Below are positions 18,019 to 27,108 of a stretch of 64,000 nt of DNA, piece after piece. The notes under the pieces are model-generated. The model had not been told where the DNA came from and searched no databases. It worked only from the letters and a program-made list of their open reading frames with translations. A program made the position numbers and the translations under genes. Source of the stretch: Paraconexibacter antarcticus (lineage in GTDB: Bacteria; Actinomycetota; Thermoleophilia; Solirubrobacterales; Solirubrobacteraceae). How positions within the stretch are numbered: position 1 is the stretch's first letter; the number at the start of each line of letters is the position of its first letter. The stretch spans positions 4,096,514-4,160,513 of the forward strand of contig NZ_CP098502.1 in assembly GCF_024220175.1 (NCBI RefSeq), read 5' to 3'.

Positions 18019-18438
18019 CTAGGTGGGGATGCCCGCCGGGAAGAGGCCGCGCTCCTCGGCCTCCGCGGCGTGGAACCACGGCTGGGCGCTGTCGGTGTAG
18101 ACCTCGAGCTCGGGCGTGATGACGCTCGTGTCGTCGAGGGTGCCGGCCTTGATGAACGCCATGTCGCCCGCCTCCTCGAGGACGGAGATGAGCGGCGAGC
18201 CGCACCGGTTGCAGAACATCCGCTCGCGCTTCATGTCCATCGCGCCGCCGACCGTCTCGTACGTCGTGAGCGAGTCGCCGCCGATCGTCAGCGCGTCGCG
18301 GTCCACGGCGACGTTCAGGGAGAACGGCGCGCCGCTCTGCCGCTGGCAGTCGGTGCAGTGGCAGATCGCGACCATGATCGGATCGGAGTCGGTGCTGTAC
18401 GTGACAGCGCCGCAGAGGCAGTGACCGGAGAGTGACAT
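18019..18438 (-). CDS. GFA/CENP-V domain zinc protein
   Basis: 139 residues. Zinc-binding cysteines in the GFA pattern: CLCGAV at the N-terminus, CHCTDCQRQ (about residues 26-34) and CNRCGSPL (about 76-83). The family includes glutathione-dependent formaldehyde-activating enzyme homologues, but most members have unknown function. Start ATG at 18438. It stands alone on this strand between the LuxR regulator and an acyl-CoA dehydrogenase gene. Confidence 0.87.
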   Translation of the reverse strand: MSLSGHCLCGAVTYSTDSDPIMVAICHCTDCQRQSGAPFSLNVAVDRDALTIGGDSLTTYETVGGAMDMKRERMFCNRCGSPLISVLEEAGDMAFIKAGTLDDTSVITPELEVYTDSAQPWFHAAEAEERGLFPAGIPT

Positions 18439-18515
18439 GGGACCATCCTCTCCTCCGGCCCCCGGGGCGCGAATCCTCCCACGGGATGACGGTCACCCCT
18501 CTTAGTGAGGAGGGC

Positions 18516-19703
18516 TCAGGCCTTCGGCTCGCGGAGGCCCATCGCGCGGCCGATGACCTCCTTCATGATCTCGGTCGTGCCGCCGTAGATCCGCGAGATG
18601 CGGGCGTCGGCGTAGTCGCGCGCGACCGGGTACTCGAGCATGTAGCCGTACCCGCCGTGGAGCTGGAGGCACTGGTCGACGACGCGGCCCTGCATCTCCG
18701 AGCACCAGTACTTCGCCATCGCGGCCTCGTCGACGCCGAGGCGTCCTTCGACATGCGCCTGCACGCAGCGGTCGACGAACGCCTGCGCGACCTCGACCTC
18801 CGTCCGGCACCCCGCCATGACGAAGCGCGAGTTCTGGAACGTGCCGATCGGGCGGCCGAACGCGTGTCGGTCCTTCACGTACGCGAGCGTCCGCTGCAGC
18901 GTCCCCTTGGCCGAGGCGACCGAGCCGATCGCGATCGACAGACGCTCCTGCGCGAGGTTGTGGGTCAGCTGGTGGAAGGCGCTGCCCTCGGCGCCGAGGA
19001 GGTTCTCGTGCGGGACGAGGGCGTCGTCGAAGAAGAGCTCGGCGGTGTCCTGCGCGTGCTGGCCGAGCTTCTCGAGGTTGCGCCCGCGCGTGAAGCCGGG
19101 GGTGCCGTCCTCGACGATGAGGAGGCTCAGCTCGCCGCGGCCGCCGGTGCGCACGGCGGTGATGATGAGCTCGGCGTTGAGCCCGTTCGTGATGAACGTC
19201 TTGGAGCCGTTCACGACGTAGCCGTCGTCGGTCCGGACCGCGGTCGTGCCGATGGCCTGGAGGTCGGACCCCGTCTGCGGCTCGCTCATCGCGATGCCGA
19301 GGACGAGCTCGCCGGAGACGATCCCGGGCAACCAGCGCGCCTGCTGCTCGGCGCTCGTCAGCTCGAGGAAGTACGGCAGCGCGACGTCGTTCTGCATCGT
19401 CACCGAGAGCGCGAACGCCTGCAGCCCGCGGACGCAGCACTCCTCGTTGACGATCGCGTTGAAGCGGAAGTCGCCGATGCCCGGGCCGCCGTGCTCCTCC
19501 GGCACGGCGAAGGCGAGGAACCCGAGCTCGCCGACGCGGCGCAGGACCTCGCGCGGGATACGGCCCTCGGCCTCCCAGGCCTCGTAGTGCGGCACGACCT
19601 CGGCGTCGAGGAAGCGGCCGAAGCTCTCGCGGAGGTCTTCGTGCTCGGGCTCGTAGAGGTCTCGCTGCATCGTCGGGCCGGGGGCGGACGTCGGAGTGCT
19701 CAT
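18516..19703 (-). CDS. Acyl-CoA dehydrogenase
   Basis: 395 residues from ATG at 19703. Full-length flavin acyl-CoA dehydrogenase: FAVPEEHGGPGIGD in the N-terminal helical domain, IAMSEPQTGSDL and GSKTFITNG in the beta domain, and C-terminal QLHGGYGYMLEYPV followed by YGGTTEIMKEVIGR with the catalytic glutamate. It should introduce the alpha,beta double bond in an acyl-CoA and pass electrons to ETF. Divergent to a second acyl-CoA dehydrogenase gene at 19836; both may serve one substrate path. Confidence 0.93.
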   Translation of the reverse strand: MSTPTSAPGPTMQRDLYEPEHEDLRESFGRFLDAEVVPHYEAWEAEGRIPREVLRRVGELGFLAFAVPEEHGGPGIGDFRFNAIVNEECCVRGLQAFALSVTMQNDVALPYFLELTSAEQQARWLPGIVSGELVLGIAMSEPQTGSDLQAIGTTAVRTDDGYVVNGSKTFITNGLNAELIITAVRTGGRGELSLLIVEDGTPGFTRGRNLEKLGQHAQDTAELFFDDALVPHENLLGAEGSAFHQLTHNLAQERLSIAIGSVASAKGTLQRTLAYVKDRHAFGRPIGTFQNSRFVMAGCRTEVEVAQAFVDRCVQAHVEGRLGVDEAAMAKYWCSEMQGRVVDQCLQLHGGYGYMLEYPVARDYADARISRIYGGTTEIMKEVIGRAMGLREPKA

Positions 19704-19742
19704 CGTCAGCGGGACGCTAGGCGGGCGCCCGGGACGGCTCGA

Positions 19743-19778
19743 CCTCCCATGCGGAGCACCGGGTCCCCCATCCGGAGG
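19743..19778. promoter_or_regulatory. Two CCTCC-CATNN-GGAG boxes in divergent promoter
   Basis: CCTCC-CATGC-GGAGC (19743-19757) and TCCCC-CATCC-GGAGG (19764-19778) lie 21 bp apart, two helical turns, in the 132-bp gap between two divergent acyl-CoA dehydrogenase genes. A third copy is at 25526. Likely a palindromic operator; the GAF-LuxR proteins are candidates to bind. Confidence 0.45.
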
Positions 19779-19835
19779 GCAACGGCCCCCCGCGAGGGCG
19801 TGGGGACCGCCGCGGCGATCCGCGAAGATCGGGCG

Positions 19836-21089
19836 ATGGCCACCACCGAGCAGCCCGCGGGCGCGTCCGCCGCCCCGCCGCGCACCCAGGATCGCACCTG
19901 GCACGACGTCTTCCTCCCCGAGGACGTCCGGCACGTCCGCCGGATGGCGCGCGACGCGGTCGCCACCCACCTCGCCCCCGTCGCCCGCGAGATCGGCTCG
20001 CAGATCGAGTCGCGCGACGCCTTCCCGTGGAGCGCGTTCCGCGGGCTCGCGTCCGAGGGCTGCTTCGCGGTCCCGTTCCCGGAGCCCTACGGCGCGGGCC
20101 TCGACCACCCGATGCTCGCGACGTGCATCGTCACCGAGGAGATCGCCTACGAGTCCTCGTCGCTCGCCGGCGTCTACGACGGGCAGTGCATCCTCAACGC
20201 CCGCTGCCTCTCCTTCGCCCAGGACCACGTGCGCGCGAAGGTCCTCCCCGGCCTCATCTCCGGCGAGCTCGCGTTCTCCTTCGCGACGACCGAGCCCGAC
20301 GCCTCCTCCGACCTCACGCCGTCCGCGCTGAAGACCATCGCGACGCGGACCGAGGACGGCTTCGTCGTCAACGGCCGCAAGCGGTGGATCACGAACTCGA
20401 TCGTCGCCGACTGGCTCTGCATCCTCTGCCGCGACGGCGAGAACGAGGCGTGCACGATGCTGCTCGTCGACATGAAGAGCCCCGGCGTCACCGTCGGCGA
20501 GCCGGACCTGAAGATGGGCCACCGCGGGCAGATCACCGCGGACATCGTGCTCGAGGACGTCCACGTCCCCGCCGACCACGCGCTCGGCGCCGCGGGCAAG
20601 GGCCTCGCGACGGCGCTCGCGTCGCTCGCCGCCGGCCGGGTCGGCATCGCCGCCGCCGGGGTCGGCGTCGCGCAGGCGGCCCTCGACCTCGCCGTCGAGC
20701 GCACCCGCACCCGCGAGCTCTTCGGCAAGAAGATCGGCGAGATGCAGCACTGGCAGTACCGCCTCGCCGAGCACGCCACGCAGCTCGAGGCCGCCCGCTC
20801 GATGTACTACAAGGCCGCCGTCCGCCTCGACCGGGGCGACCGCGCGGGCGAGCCCGAGGCGTCGATGGCGAAGTCCTTCGCGACCCGCCTGGCGAACGAC
20901 GTCGCGCGCGACGCGATCCAGGTCCACGGCGGCTACGGCTTCGCCCGGAGGATCGCGGCGACGGGCGAGGAGTTCCGCCTGGAGGAGATCTACCGCGACG
21001 CGAAGATCCTCGAGATCTTCGAGGGCGCGAACGAGGTCCTGCAGTGGGTCATCGCCCGCCACCTCATCGGGAGGGACGTCACCGGCTGA
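19836..21089 (+). CDS. Acyl-CoA dehydrogenase
   Basis: 417 residues from ATG at 19836. Family signatures: FSFATTEPDASSDL, NGRKRWITNS, VHVPADHALG and the C-terminal VHGGYGF with IFEGANEVLQWVIARH bearing the catalytic Glu. Sequence is clearly different from the divergent dehydrogenase, so the pair is not a recent duplication. An N-terminal extension of about 25 residues (Ala/Pro-rich) precedes the fold. Probable role is oxidation of an acyl-CoA intermediate; chain specificity unknown. Confidence 0.93.
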   Translation: MATTEQPAGASAAPPRTQDRTWHDVFLPEDVRHVRRMARDAVATHLAPVAREIGSQIESRDAFPWSAFRGLASEGCFAVPFPEPYGAGLDHPMLATCIVTEEIAYESSSLAGVYDGQCILNARCLSFAQDHVRAKVLPGLISGELAFSFATTEPDASSDLTPSALKTIATRTEDGFVVNGRKRWITNSIVADWLCILCRDGENEACTMLLVDMKSPGVTVGEPDLKMGHRGQITADIVLEDVHVPADHALGAAGKGLATALASLAAGRVGIAAAGVGVAQAALDLAVERTRTRELFGKKIGEMQHWQYRLAEHATQLEAARSMYYKAAVRLDRGDRAGEPEASMAKSFATRLANDVARDAIQVHGGYGFARRIAATGEEFRLEEIYRDAKILEIFEGANEVLQWVIARHLIGRDVTG

Positions 21090-21173
21090 TACGGCCCCGC
21101 ACCACCACCGCGGGTGGCTGCCTTATGCCCGGCCGCCGACGCACGCGTTCACAGGATGGTTCAAAGTCCGCCC

Positions 21174-22334
21174 ATGGGAAGGATCGAGAACTGGCGTGCC
21201 CGCGGCCCGGCGATCAGCGACGCCGAGCTCCGTGAGCGCCTCGCGGACGTCCTGGTCAGCGCCGGGAGGCTCCTTCCGCCCGAGGGTGGGCCGGCCGCCG
21301 TCCCCCGCGGCGTCGACGAGAGCCTGAGCCAGCTCGACGGCCTCATCGAGCTCGCGACCGAGATGCCGCGGACGGACCCCGAGCGCGGCGACCTGCTCGC
21401 CGCGCTGCATCAGGTCCACGGCGACCTGCGCGAGTACCGCCTGCGCCGCCGCTACGACGCGCTCGGCCGCATGCAGAAGACGCTCGCTCGCCTGCGCGGG
21501 ATCTCCTCGACCGAGGAGATGGTGGAGCGCGCCCCGGGCGAGATCGCGCGTGGCCTCGGCTTCGACCGCGTCATCCTCTCGCGCGTCGAGGACTCCCTGT
21601 GGATCCCGGTGAAGATCCACGTCGAGGGCGACGACGGCTGGGCCGAGGAGATCCTCAAGGCGGCGAGCTTCGCGCCGCAGCCGCTCGACCACATGATCCT
21701 CGAGTCCGAGATGGCCCGCCGCCGCGCGCCGATGCTCGTCTTCGACGTCCAGGAGTCGCGGCAGGTGCACCGGCCGATCGCGGAGGTCTCCGACTCCCGC
21801 TCGTACGTCGCCGCGCCGATCATGCCCGAGGGCAACGTCATCGGGTTCTTCCACGCCGACTACTACGTCACCCAGCGGCACCCCGACGAGATCGACCGCG
21901 ACGTCCTGTTCGCGTTCGCCGAGGCGTTCGGCTACGTCTTCGAGCGCGTCGTGCTCGCCGGCCGCATCCGGGCCCAGGGCGCGCAGGTCAGCGCGATGGC
22001 CGCGTCGCTCGAGGCGGTCCTCGGCGAGATCCGCGACTCCGAGGTCCGCATCGCCGGGGACTCCGAGCCGACCGCCGACGGCCAGCCGCGGCTCGCGCCG
22101 CCCGCTCCCGGCGACCACCGCCTCCACACGCTCCTCACCGCGCGCGAGCTCGAGGTGCTCGCGCTGCTCGCCGCCGGGCACACGAACGCCGGCATCGGCG
22201 AGCGGCTCGTCATCTCCGAGGGGACCGTGAAGTCCCACGTGAAGCACATCCTCCGCAAGCTCCGTGCGAGCAATCGCGCGGAGGCGGTGTCGAAGTACCT
22301 GCGCCTGACGCAGCGCGCGGGCCTGGAGGTCTGA
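21174..22334 (+). CDS. GAF-domain LuxR-type transcriptional regulator (paralogue)
   Basis: 386 residues from ATG at 21174; an in-frame ATG at 21156 is a possible alternative. N-terminal helical region with two regularly spaced leucine-rich helices (20-110), GAF-like domain (about 115-270, [20 protein letters not shown]) and C-terminal LuxR HTH (TARELEVLALLAAGHTN, then [14 protein letters not shown]). Same layout as the regulator at 16946. It lies downstream of an acyl-CoA dehydrogenase in the same direction with an 84-bp gap. Probably a co-regulator of this acyl-CoA region. Confidence 0.88.
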   Translation: MGRIENWRARGPAISDAELRERLADVLVSAGRLLPPEGGPAAVPRGVDESLSQLDGLIELATEMPRTDPERGDLLAALHQVHGDLREYRLRRRYDALGRMQKTLARLRGISSTEEMVERAPGEIARGLGFDRVILSRVEDSLWIPVKIHVEGDDGWAEEILKAASFAPQPLDHMILESEMARRRAPMLVFDVQESRQVHRPIAEVSDSRSYVAAPIMPEGNVIGFFHADYYVTQRHPDEIDRDVLFAFAEAFGYVFERVVLAGRIRAQGAQVSAMAASLEAVLGEIRDSEVRIAGDSEPTADGQPRLAPPAPGDHRLHTLLTARELEVLALLAAGHTNAGIGERLVISEGTVKSHVKHILRKLRASNRAEAVSKYLRLTQRAGLEV

Positions 22335-22481
22335 GGATCGCCGGGTCGTCCGCCGGCGCGCTCGTCGTGCGGGGCGCCGAACGGCGTCTGGAGACGGCGG
22401 ACGGGAGCTGCCGCGGGGACGAGGCGCACGAAACGCACGGATGACGGGGTGTTCGTGCGGGTCCCGCTGCTCGCGATACGC

Positions 22482-22520
22482 GTGGAATCCTGGTGTCGTC
22501 TGCCGGCAGCAGGATTCCAC
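22482..22520. terminator. Stem-loop between convergent genes
   Basis: Perfect 11-bp arms (GTGGAATCCTG and complement) around a 17-base loop that contains the smaller palindrome CTGCCGGCAG. It lies between the convergent LuxR regulator and CoA ligase genes and probably ends transcription from either side. The rest of the 281-bp gap shows no gene. Confidence 0.5.
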
Positions 22521-22615
22521 TCGTCCTCGCGGACAAGCGGCCACTCCGGCCTCCCCCGTCTGCGCCGCCGTCGACGCCGGCGCCCAGACGGCGCCGGCGG
22601 ACGACCGGCCGGCCC

Positions 22616-24169
22616 TCAGCCCACGGCGGCCGCGGCGTTCGCCGCCGCCACGTACTCGTCCTTCAGCAGGCGCTTGACGAGCTTGCCGGTCTCGGTGCGC
22701 GGCAGGTCGGCGCGGAAGTCGACCGAGCGCGGGCACTTCAGGCTCGCCAGGCGCTCCTTGCAGAAGGCGATGAGCTCGTCGGCGAGCGCGGCGGCGGCCT
22801 CCTCGTCGGCGGGCATCTCGAGCGGCTGGACGACGGCCTTGACCTCCTCGCCCATCTCCGCGTGCGGGATGCCGAAGACGGCGGCGTCCATGACCTTCGG
22901 GTGCGAGAGGAGCGCGTCCTCCGCCTCCTGCGGGTAGACGTTCACCCCGCCGGTGATGATCATGTACGAGGCGCGGTCGGTGAGGAACAAGAAGCCGTCC
23001 TCGTCGAGGTGGCCGATGTCGCCGAACGTCTGCCAGCCGCGCGCGTCGGTCGCGGCGGCCGTCTTGTCCGGGTCGTTGTGGTACTCGAAGACGGGCCCGT
23101 CCGAGAACCAGACGGCGCCGTCGGTGCCGGCCGGCACCTCGCGTCCGTCCTCGTCGACGATGTGGGCGACGCCGATGAGCGCCTTGCCGACCGTGCCGGG
23201 CTTCTCGCGCCACTGCTGGGGGGTGACCCACGTCATGCCGCAGCCCTCGGTGGACGCGTAGTACTCGTGGATGATGTCGCCCCACCAGTCGAGCATCTGC
23301 TGCTTGACGTCCCGCGGGCACGGGGCGGCCGCGTGGATGACGAGCCGCAGCGACGAGACGTCGGCCGCCTCGCGGACGTCGGCGGGGAGCCGCAGCGCCC
23401 GGACGAACATCGTCGGGACGAACTGGCCGAGCGTGACGCCCTGCTCCTCGATGAGCTTCAGCGCCTGCGCCTCGTCCCACCGCTCCATGACGACGCACCG
23501 GCCGCCGAGCTGGTGGATCGCCATGCAGAAGCGCAGCGGCGCCGCGTGGTAGAGCGGGGCCGGCGAGAGGTAGACGTCGTCCTCGCCCACGCCGAACATG
23601 CCCTCCAGGACCGGGGTGACGATGACCGGTGACTCCGCGAGCGTCGCGGTGAGGTCGGCGGGCCGGATGCCCTTGGGGCGGCCCGTCGTCCCCGACGAGT
23701 AGAGCATGTCGCGGCCGGCGATCCGCGGCTCCGGCAGCGGCGCCGGATCGACCGCGCCGACGACGGCGTCGTAGTCCTCGTAGCCGTCGATCGCGCCGCC
23801 GAGGGCGAGGTACCGCTCGACGCCGGGCGTGCGCTCCTTGACGCCGGGGCCGCGCTCGGCGTACCGCGAGGAGAGGATGAAGACGCGCGCGCCGCAGTCC
23901 TCGACGAGGTAGGCCATCTCCTCGTCGGTCAGGCGCGTCGAGCACGCCGTGTAGAGGAGGCCCGCGTAGTGCGCGCCCCAGCAGACCGCGAGGAACTCGG
24001 GGCTGTTCTCGATCGTGAAGGCGACGTGGTCGCCGGGCTGCAGGCCGCTGTCGCGGAAGAAGCGCGCGAGGCGGTTCGCGGCCTCGTCGAGCTCGCCGTA
24101 CGTCATCTCCCGGCCCGACGTCGCCATGCGGATGGCGACGCGGTCCGAGGGGTAGGCGCCGGGCAGCAT
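22616..24169 (-). CDS. Fatty-acyl-CoA ligase (class I adenylate-forming)
   Basis: 517 residues from ATG at 24169, whose A is also the last base of the P450 stop (TGATG); a GTG 36 bp upstream is a possible longer start. P-loop [18 protein letters not shown]5 [10 protein letters not shown], hinge [20 protein letters not shown] and C-terminal lysine motif [11 protein letters not shown]. FadD4/FadD19-like arrangement. Coupled to a P450, which may oxidise a terminal methyl group to an acid that this ligase then activates, as in sterol side-chain or alkane catabolism (inference). Confidence 0.9.
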   Translation of the reverse strand: MLPGAYPSDRVAIRMATSGREMTYGELDEAANRLARFFRDSGLQPGDHVAFTIENSPEFLAVCWGAHYAGLLYTACSTRLTDEEMAYLVEDCGARVFILSSRYAERGPGVKERTPGVERYLALGGAIDGYEDYDAVVGAVDPAPLPEPRIAGRDMLYSSGTTGRPKGIRPADLTATLAESPVIVTPVLEGMFGVGEDDVYLSPAPLYHAAPLRFCMAIHQLGGRCVVMERWDEAQALKLIEEQGVTLGQFVPTMFVRALRLPADVREAADVSSLRLVIHAAAPCPRDVKQQMLDWWGDIIHEYYASTEGCGMTWVTPQQWREKPGTVGKALIGVAHIVDEDGREVPAGTDGAVWFSDGPVFEYHNDPDKTAAATDARGWQTFGDIGHLDEDGFLFLTDRASYMIITGGVNVYPQEAEDALLSHPKVMDAAVFGIPHAEMGEEVKAVVQPLEMPADEEAAAALADELIAFCKERLASLKCPRSVDFRADLPRTETGKLVKRLLKDEYVAAANAAAAVG

Positions 24170-25467
24170 CAGGCGGACGTCCCGGTCTTCGGGCCGGGGG
24201 TCCACGTCGCGCCGAGGTGGTGCACGCCGTGGATGAAGTTGTTCACCTGATACTCGGGCTCGCCGGTGCGCAGGTCCGGCATGCGCGTGTAGACCTCGTG
24301 CAGCGCGTACTTCACCATCATGCGCCCGAGGGCCGAGCCGAGGCAGAAGTGCGGACCGCCGCCGCCGAAGCCGAGGTGCTTGTTGTCGGTCCGCGTGATG
24401 TCGAACTTCGTCGGGTCGGTGAAGACGTCCTCGTCGTAGGAGCCCGAGCAGTACCAGATGACGACCTTGTCGTCCTTCCTGATCTGCTGGCCGCGGATCT
24501 CGGTGTCCTCGGTCGCGTTGCGGCGGAACTGCTGCACCGGGCCGACGTAGCGGAGGATCTCCTCGACCGCGCCGTCGAGCCGGCCGTCGAGGTCGCCGAG
24601 CAGGAGCTCGCGCTGGTCCTCGTGGACCGTGAAGAGCTGCAGCGCGTGGGCGATCGAGTGGCGGGTCGTGTCATTGCCGGCCGCGGCGAGCAGCGTGAAG
24701 AACGCGCCGATCTCCCAGTCCTCGAGCTTGCGCCCGTCGACCTCGGCCTGGACGCACCAGCTGAGCAGGTCCTCGCCGGGCTTCGTGCGCCGCTCGTCGA
24801 TGAGCTCGTAGCAGAGGTCGAGGAGCTTCATCGACTCCTCGCCGTAGACCTCGAGCGCGTCGCGGCCCTGGGCGATCGTCGGGTCGTCCCACGCGAGCAT
24901 CGCCTCGGCGGCATCCATGACCATCCTGCGGTCGGCGTCGCCCTCGAGGCCGAAGAAGTCGGCGAAGATGCGGCCGGGGATCTGCTTGGCGAGCGCCTCG
25001 GAGACGTTGGCCTCGCCGAGCTCGATGACGTCGTCGACGGCGGAGACGACCTCCTGGCGGATCCAGTCCTCGATCTTGCGCATGCGCCGCGGCGTGAAGG
25101 CCTGCGAGACGATCGCGCGGAGCTGCGCGTGCTCGGGGTCGTCCATGCAGAGGAAGGACTGCGAGGCCTGGGCGACGACCTCCGGGAAGTCCTCCATGAG
25201 CATGCCGCGACCGGAGTCGAAGAGCTTCGCGTTGCGCGAGACGTACTTGATGTCGTCGTACTTCCACACCGACCAGAACCCGGGCGTGTCCTCGTCGGGG
25301 GGCAGCAGGGTGGACTCGTACGGCCGGTGCCAGGAGACCGGGCAGTCGCGGCGGAACTCGGAGAAGACCTCGTTGCGGGCCCAGAAGTCCTGCTCCCAGA
25401 ACGAGCGGGCCGAGATGTCGTAGCGAGAACCCTCGAGGGACGGGCGGGTGGCGGTAGGCGTGGACAT
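24169..25467 (-). CDS. Cytochrome P450
   Basis: 432 residues from ATG at 25467. I-helix [10 protein letters not shown] (262-271), ExxR in EEILR (Glu303-Arg306) and the haem loop [11 protein letters not shown] with Cys375. Soluble bacterial class; the sequence pattern ending [13 protein letters not shown] is common in CYP125/CYP142/CYP124-type alkane, fatty acid or steroid hydroxylases. No ferredoxin gene adjoins it. The following CoA ligase overlaps its stop by one base, indicating joint action. The divergent promoter to the molybdenum enzyme operon holds a CTCCC-CATAA-GGAGG box. Confidence 0.92.
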   Translation of the reverse strand: MSTPTATRPSLEGSRYDISARSFWEQDFWARNEVFSEFRRDCPVSWHRPYESTLLPPDEDTPGFWSVWKYDDIKYVSRNAKLFDSGRGMLMEDFPEVVAQASQSFLCMDDPEHAQLRAIVSQAFTPRRMRKIEDWIRQEVVSAVDDVIELGEANVSEALAKQIPGRIFADFFGLEGDADRRMVMDAAEAMLAWDDPTIAQGRDALEVYGEESMKLLDLCYELIDERRTKPGEDLLSWCVQAEVDGRKLEDWEIGAFFTLLAAAGNDTTRHSIAHALQLFTVHEDQRELLLGDLDGRLDGAVEEILRYVGPVQQFRRNATEDTEIRGQQIRKDDKVVIWYCSGSYDEDVFTDPTKFDITRTDNKHLGFGGGGPHFCLGSALGRMMVKYALHEVYTRMPDLRTGEPEYQVNNFIHGVHHLGATWTPGPKTGTSA

Positions 25468-25525
25468 GATGTCTACGGTCCCAAGCTTGTGGTTTGCGCA
25501 CCATCGCACGTGCGGGGGGTATGCC

Positions 25526-25540
25526 CTCCCCATAAGGAGG
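25526..25540. promoter_or_regulatory. CTCCC-CATAA-GGAGG box in divergent promoter
   Basis: Third copy of the YYYCC-CATNN-GGAG box also present twice at 19743-19778. It is 59 bp upstream of the P450 start and 73 bp upstream of the [2Fe-2S] subunit start, inside the only 145-bp gap between the divergent operons. Confidence 0.45.
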
Positions 25541-25612
25541 ATGAGCGGTGTTCCGGCGCGTACGCACCCCCTCGCGCGCGTAGCGCCGAGGCCGTTCGGG
25601 TAGGCCCGGGCC

Positions 25613-26113
25613 ATGCTCGACATCACCCTGACGGTCGACGGCGTGACCCGCCCGCTCGCCGTCGATCCGCGAACGACGCTGCTCGACGCCCTCCGGGAGC
25701 GCCTCGACGTCACCGCCCCGAAGAAGGGCTGCGACCACGGCCAGTGCGGGGCCTGCACCGTCCTCGTCGACGGGCGCCGCGTGCTGAGCTGCCTCACGCT
25801 CGCCGTCCAGCAGGACGGCGCGCAGGTGACGACCGCCGCCGGGCTCGGCGAGGGCGACGGGCTGCACCCGCTCGCGGAGGCCTTCCTCGACCACGACGCC
25901 CTGCAGTGCGGCTACTGCACGCCGGGGCAGCTGTGCTCGGCGGTCGGGATGCTCGACGAGGCCGGCCGCGGGCACGCGAGCCACGCGACCGCCGACGTCG
26001 CCGCGGTCCCGACCCTGACCGACGAGGAGATCCGCGAGCGCATGAGCGGGAACCTCTGCCGCTGCGGCGCCTACGCGAACATCGTCTCCGCGATCCGCGA
26101 GGTGGCGTCGTGA
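25613..26113 (+). CDS. Xanthine dehydrogenase family [2Fe-2S] subunit (PaoA/CoxS-like)
   Basis: 166 residues. Plant-type [2Fe-2S] cluster ligands Cys40, Cys45, Cys48 and Cys60 in [12 protein letters not shown]; second cluster in the helical domain Cys99, Cys102, Cys149 and Cys151 ([17 protein letters not shown]). There is no N-terminal twin-arginine signal, unlike E. coli PaoA, so the complex is probably cytoplasmic. First gene of a three-gene operon; stop overlaps the next GTG (GTGA). Confidence 0.94.
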   Translation: MLDITLTVDGVTRPLAVDPRTTLLDALRERLDVTAPKKGCDHGQCGACTVLVDGRRVLSCLTLAVQQDGAQVTTAAGLGEGDGLHPLAEAFLDHDALQCGYCTPGQLCSAVGMLDEAGRGHASHATADVAAVPTLTDEEIRERMSGNLCRCGAYANIVSAIREVAS

Positions 26114-27108
26114 GCACCCCCGCCATGGCCTACGAGCGGGCGACCGACGTCGACGCGGCCGTGGCCGCCGTCGCGGGCCGTCCCGGCGCGCGCTTCCTCG
26201 CGGGCGGGACGAACCTCGTCGACCACCTGAAGCTCGGGCTCCTCGACCCCGACCTGCTCGTCGACGTCACCCGCCTGCCGCTGCGCGAGATCGAGGACGT
26301 CCCGGGCGGCGGCCTGCGGATCGGCGCCGGCGTGACGAACGCGGACCTCGCCGCGGACCCGCGGGTGCGCGCGTCCTATCCCGTCCTCGCCGAGGCGCTG
26401 CTCGCCGGCGCCTCCGGCCAGCTGCGCAACGTCGCGACGACCGGCGGGAACCTCCTCCAGCGCACCCGCTGCCCGTACTTCCAGGACGTGACGATGGCCT
26501 GCGGCAAGCGCGACCCCGGTGCCGGGTGCAGCGCGATCGGCGGCGTGACCCGCGGCCACGCGATCCTCGGCGCCTCCGAGCACTGCATCGCGACCCACCC
26601 GTCCGACATGGCCGTCGGGCTCGCCGCGCTCGACGCGACGGTCGAGACCGCCGGGCCCGGCGGCGGCCGGACGCTCCCGCTGACCGAGCTGCACCGCCTG
26701 CCCGGCGACGAGCCCGAGCGCGACACCGTCCTCGAGCACGGCGAGCTCATCGTCGCCGTGACGCTCCCGCCGCCGTCCCCGACCGCGCGGTCGGCCTACC
26801 GCAAGGTCCGCGACCGCGCGTCCTACGCCTTCGCCCTCGTGTCGGTCGCCGCCGCCGTCGACGTCCGCGACGGGGTCCTGCACGACGTCCGCATCGCGCT
26901 CGGTGGCGTGGCCCCCAAGCCGTGGCGCGCCGAGCAGGCCGAGGCCGTCCTGCGCGGCGCCGTGCCGACCGCCGCGCGGCTCGGCGAGGCCGCCGACGCC
27001 GAGCTCGCCGCCGCGACGGCGCAGGGCGAGAACGCCTTCAAGATCCCGCTCGCCCGCGCGACGATCGTCGCCGTGCTGCGCGACCTGCTCACCGAGGAGC
27101 TCGCATGA
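26110..27108 (+). CDS. Xanthine dehydrogenase family FAD subunit (PaoB/YagS-like)
   Basis: 332 residues. FAD-binding PCMH fold with [13 protein letters not shown] and ATTGGNLLQ, and C-terminal CO-dehydrogenase flavoprotein domain ([20 protein letters not shown]). The segment between residues about 115 and 165 has extra cysteines ([22 protein letters not shown]) as in PaoB and 4-hydroxybenzoyl-CoA reductase beta subunits, where they bind an additional [4Fe-4S] cluster. It carries electrons from the iron-sulfur subunit to the final acceptor. Stop overlaps the next ATG by 4 bp. Confidence 0.92.
   Translation: MSTPAMAYERATDVDAAVAAVAGRPGARFLAGGTNLVDHLKLGLLDPDLLVDVTRLPLREIEDVPGGGLRIGAGVTNADLAADPRVRASYPVLAEALLAGASGQLRNVATTGGNLLQRTRCPYFQDVTMACGKRDPGAGCSAIGGVTRGHAILGASEHCIATHPSDMAVGLAALDATVETAGPGGGRTLPLTELHRLPGDEPERDTVLEHGELIVAVTLPPPSPTARSAYRKVRDRASYAFALVSVAAAVDVRDGVLHDVRIALGGVAPKPWRAEQAEAVLRGAVPTAARLGEAADAELAAATAQGENAFKIPLARATIVAVLRDLLTEELA

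Noticed and set aside
18516..21062. 848-codon minus frame reaching across the divergent acyl-CoA dehydrogenase gene
   Set aside because: Only the part from 19703 downward codes; upstream is antisense to the second dehydrogenase.
24170..24205. Longer GTG start for the CoA ligase after the P450
   Set aside because: It would overlap the P450 by 37 bp; the ATG in TGATG gives normal coupling and family-typical start.
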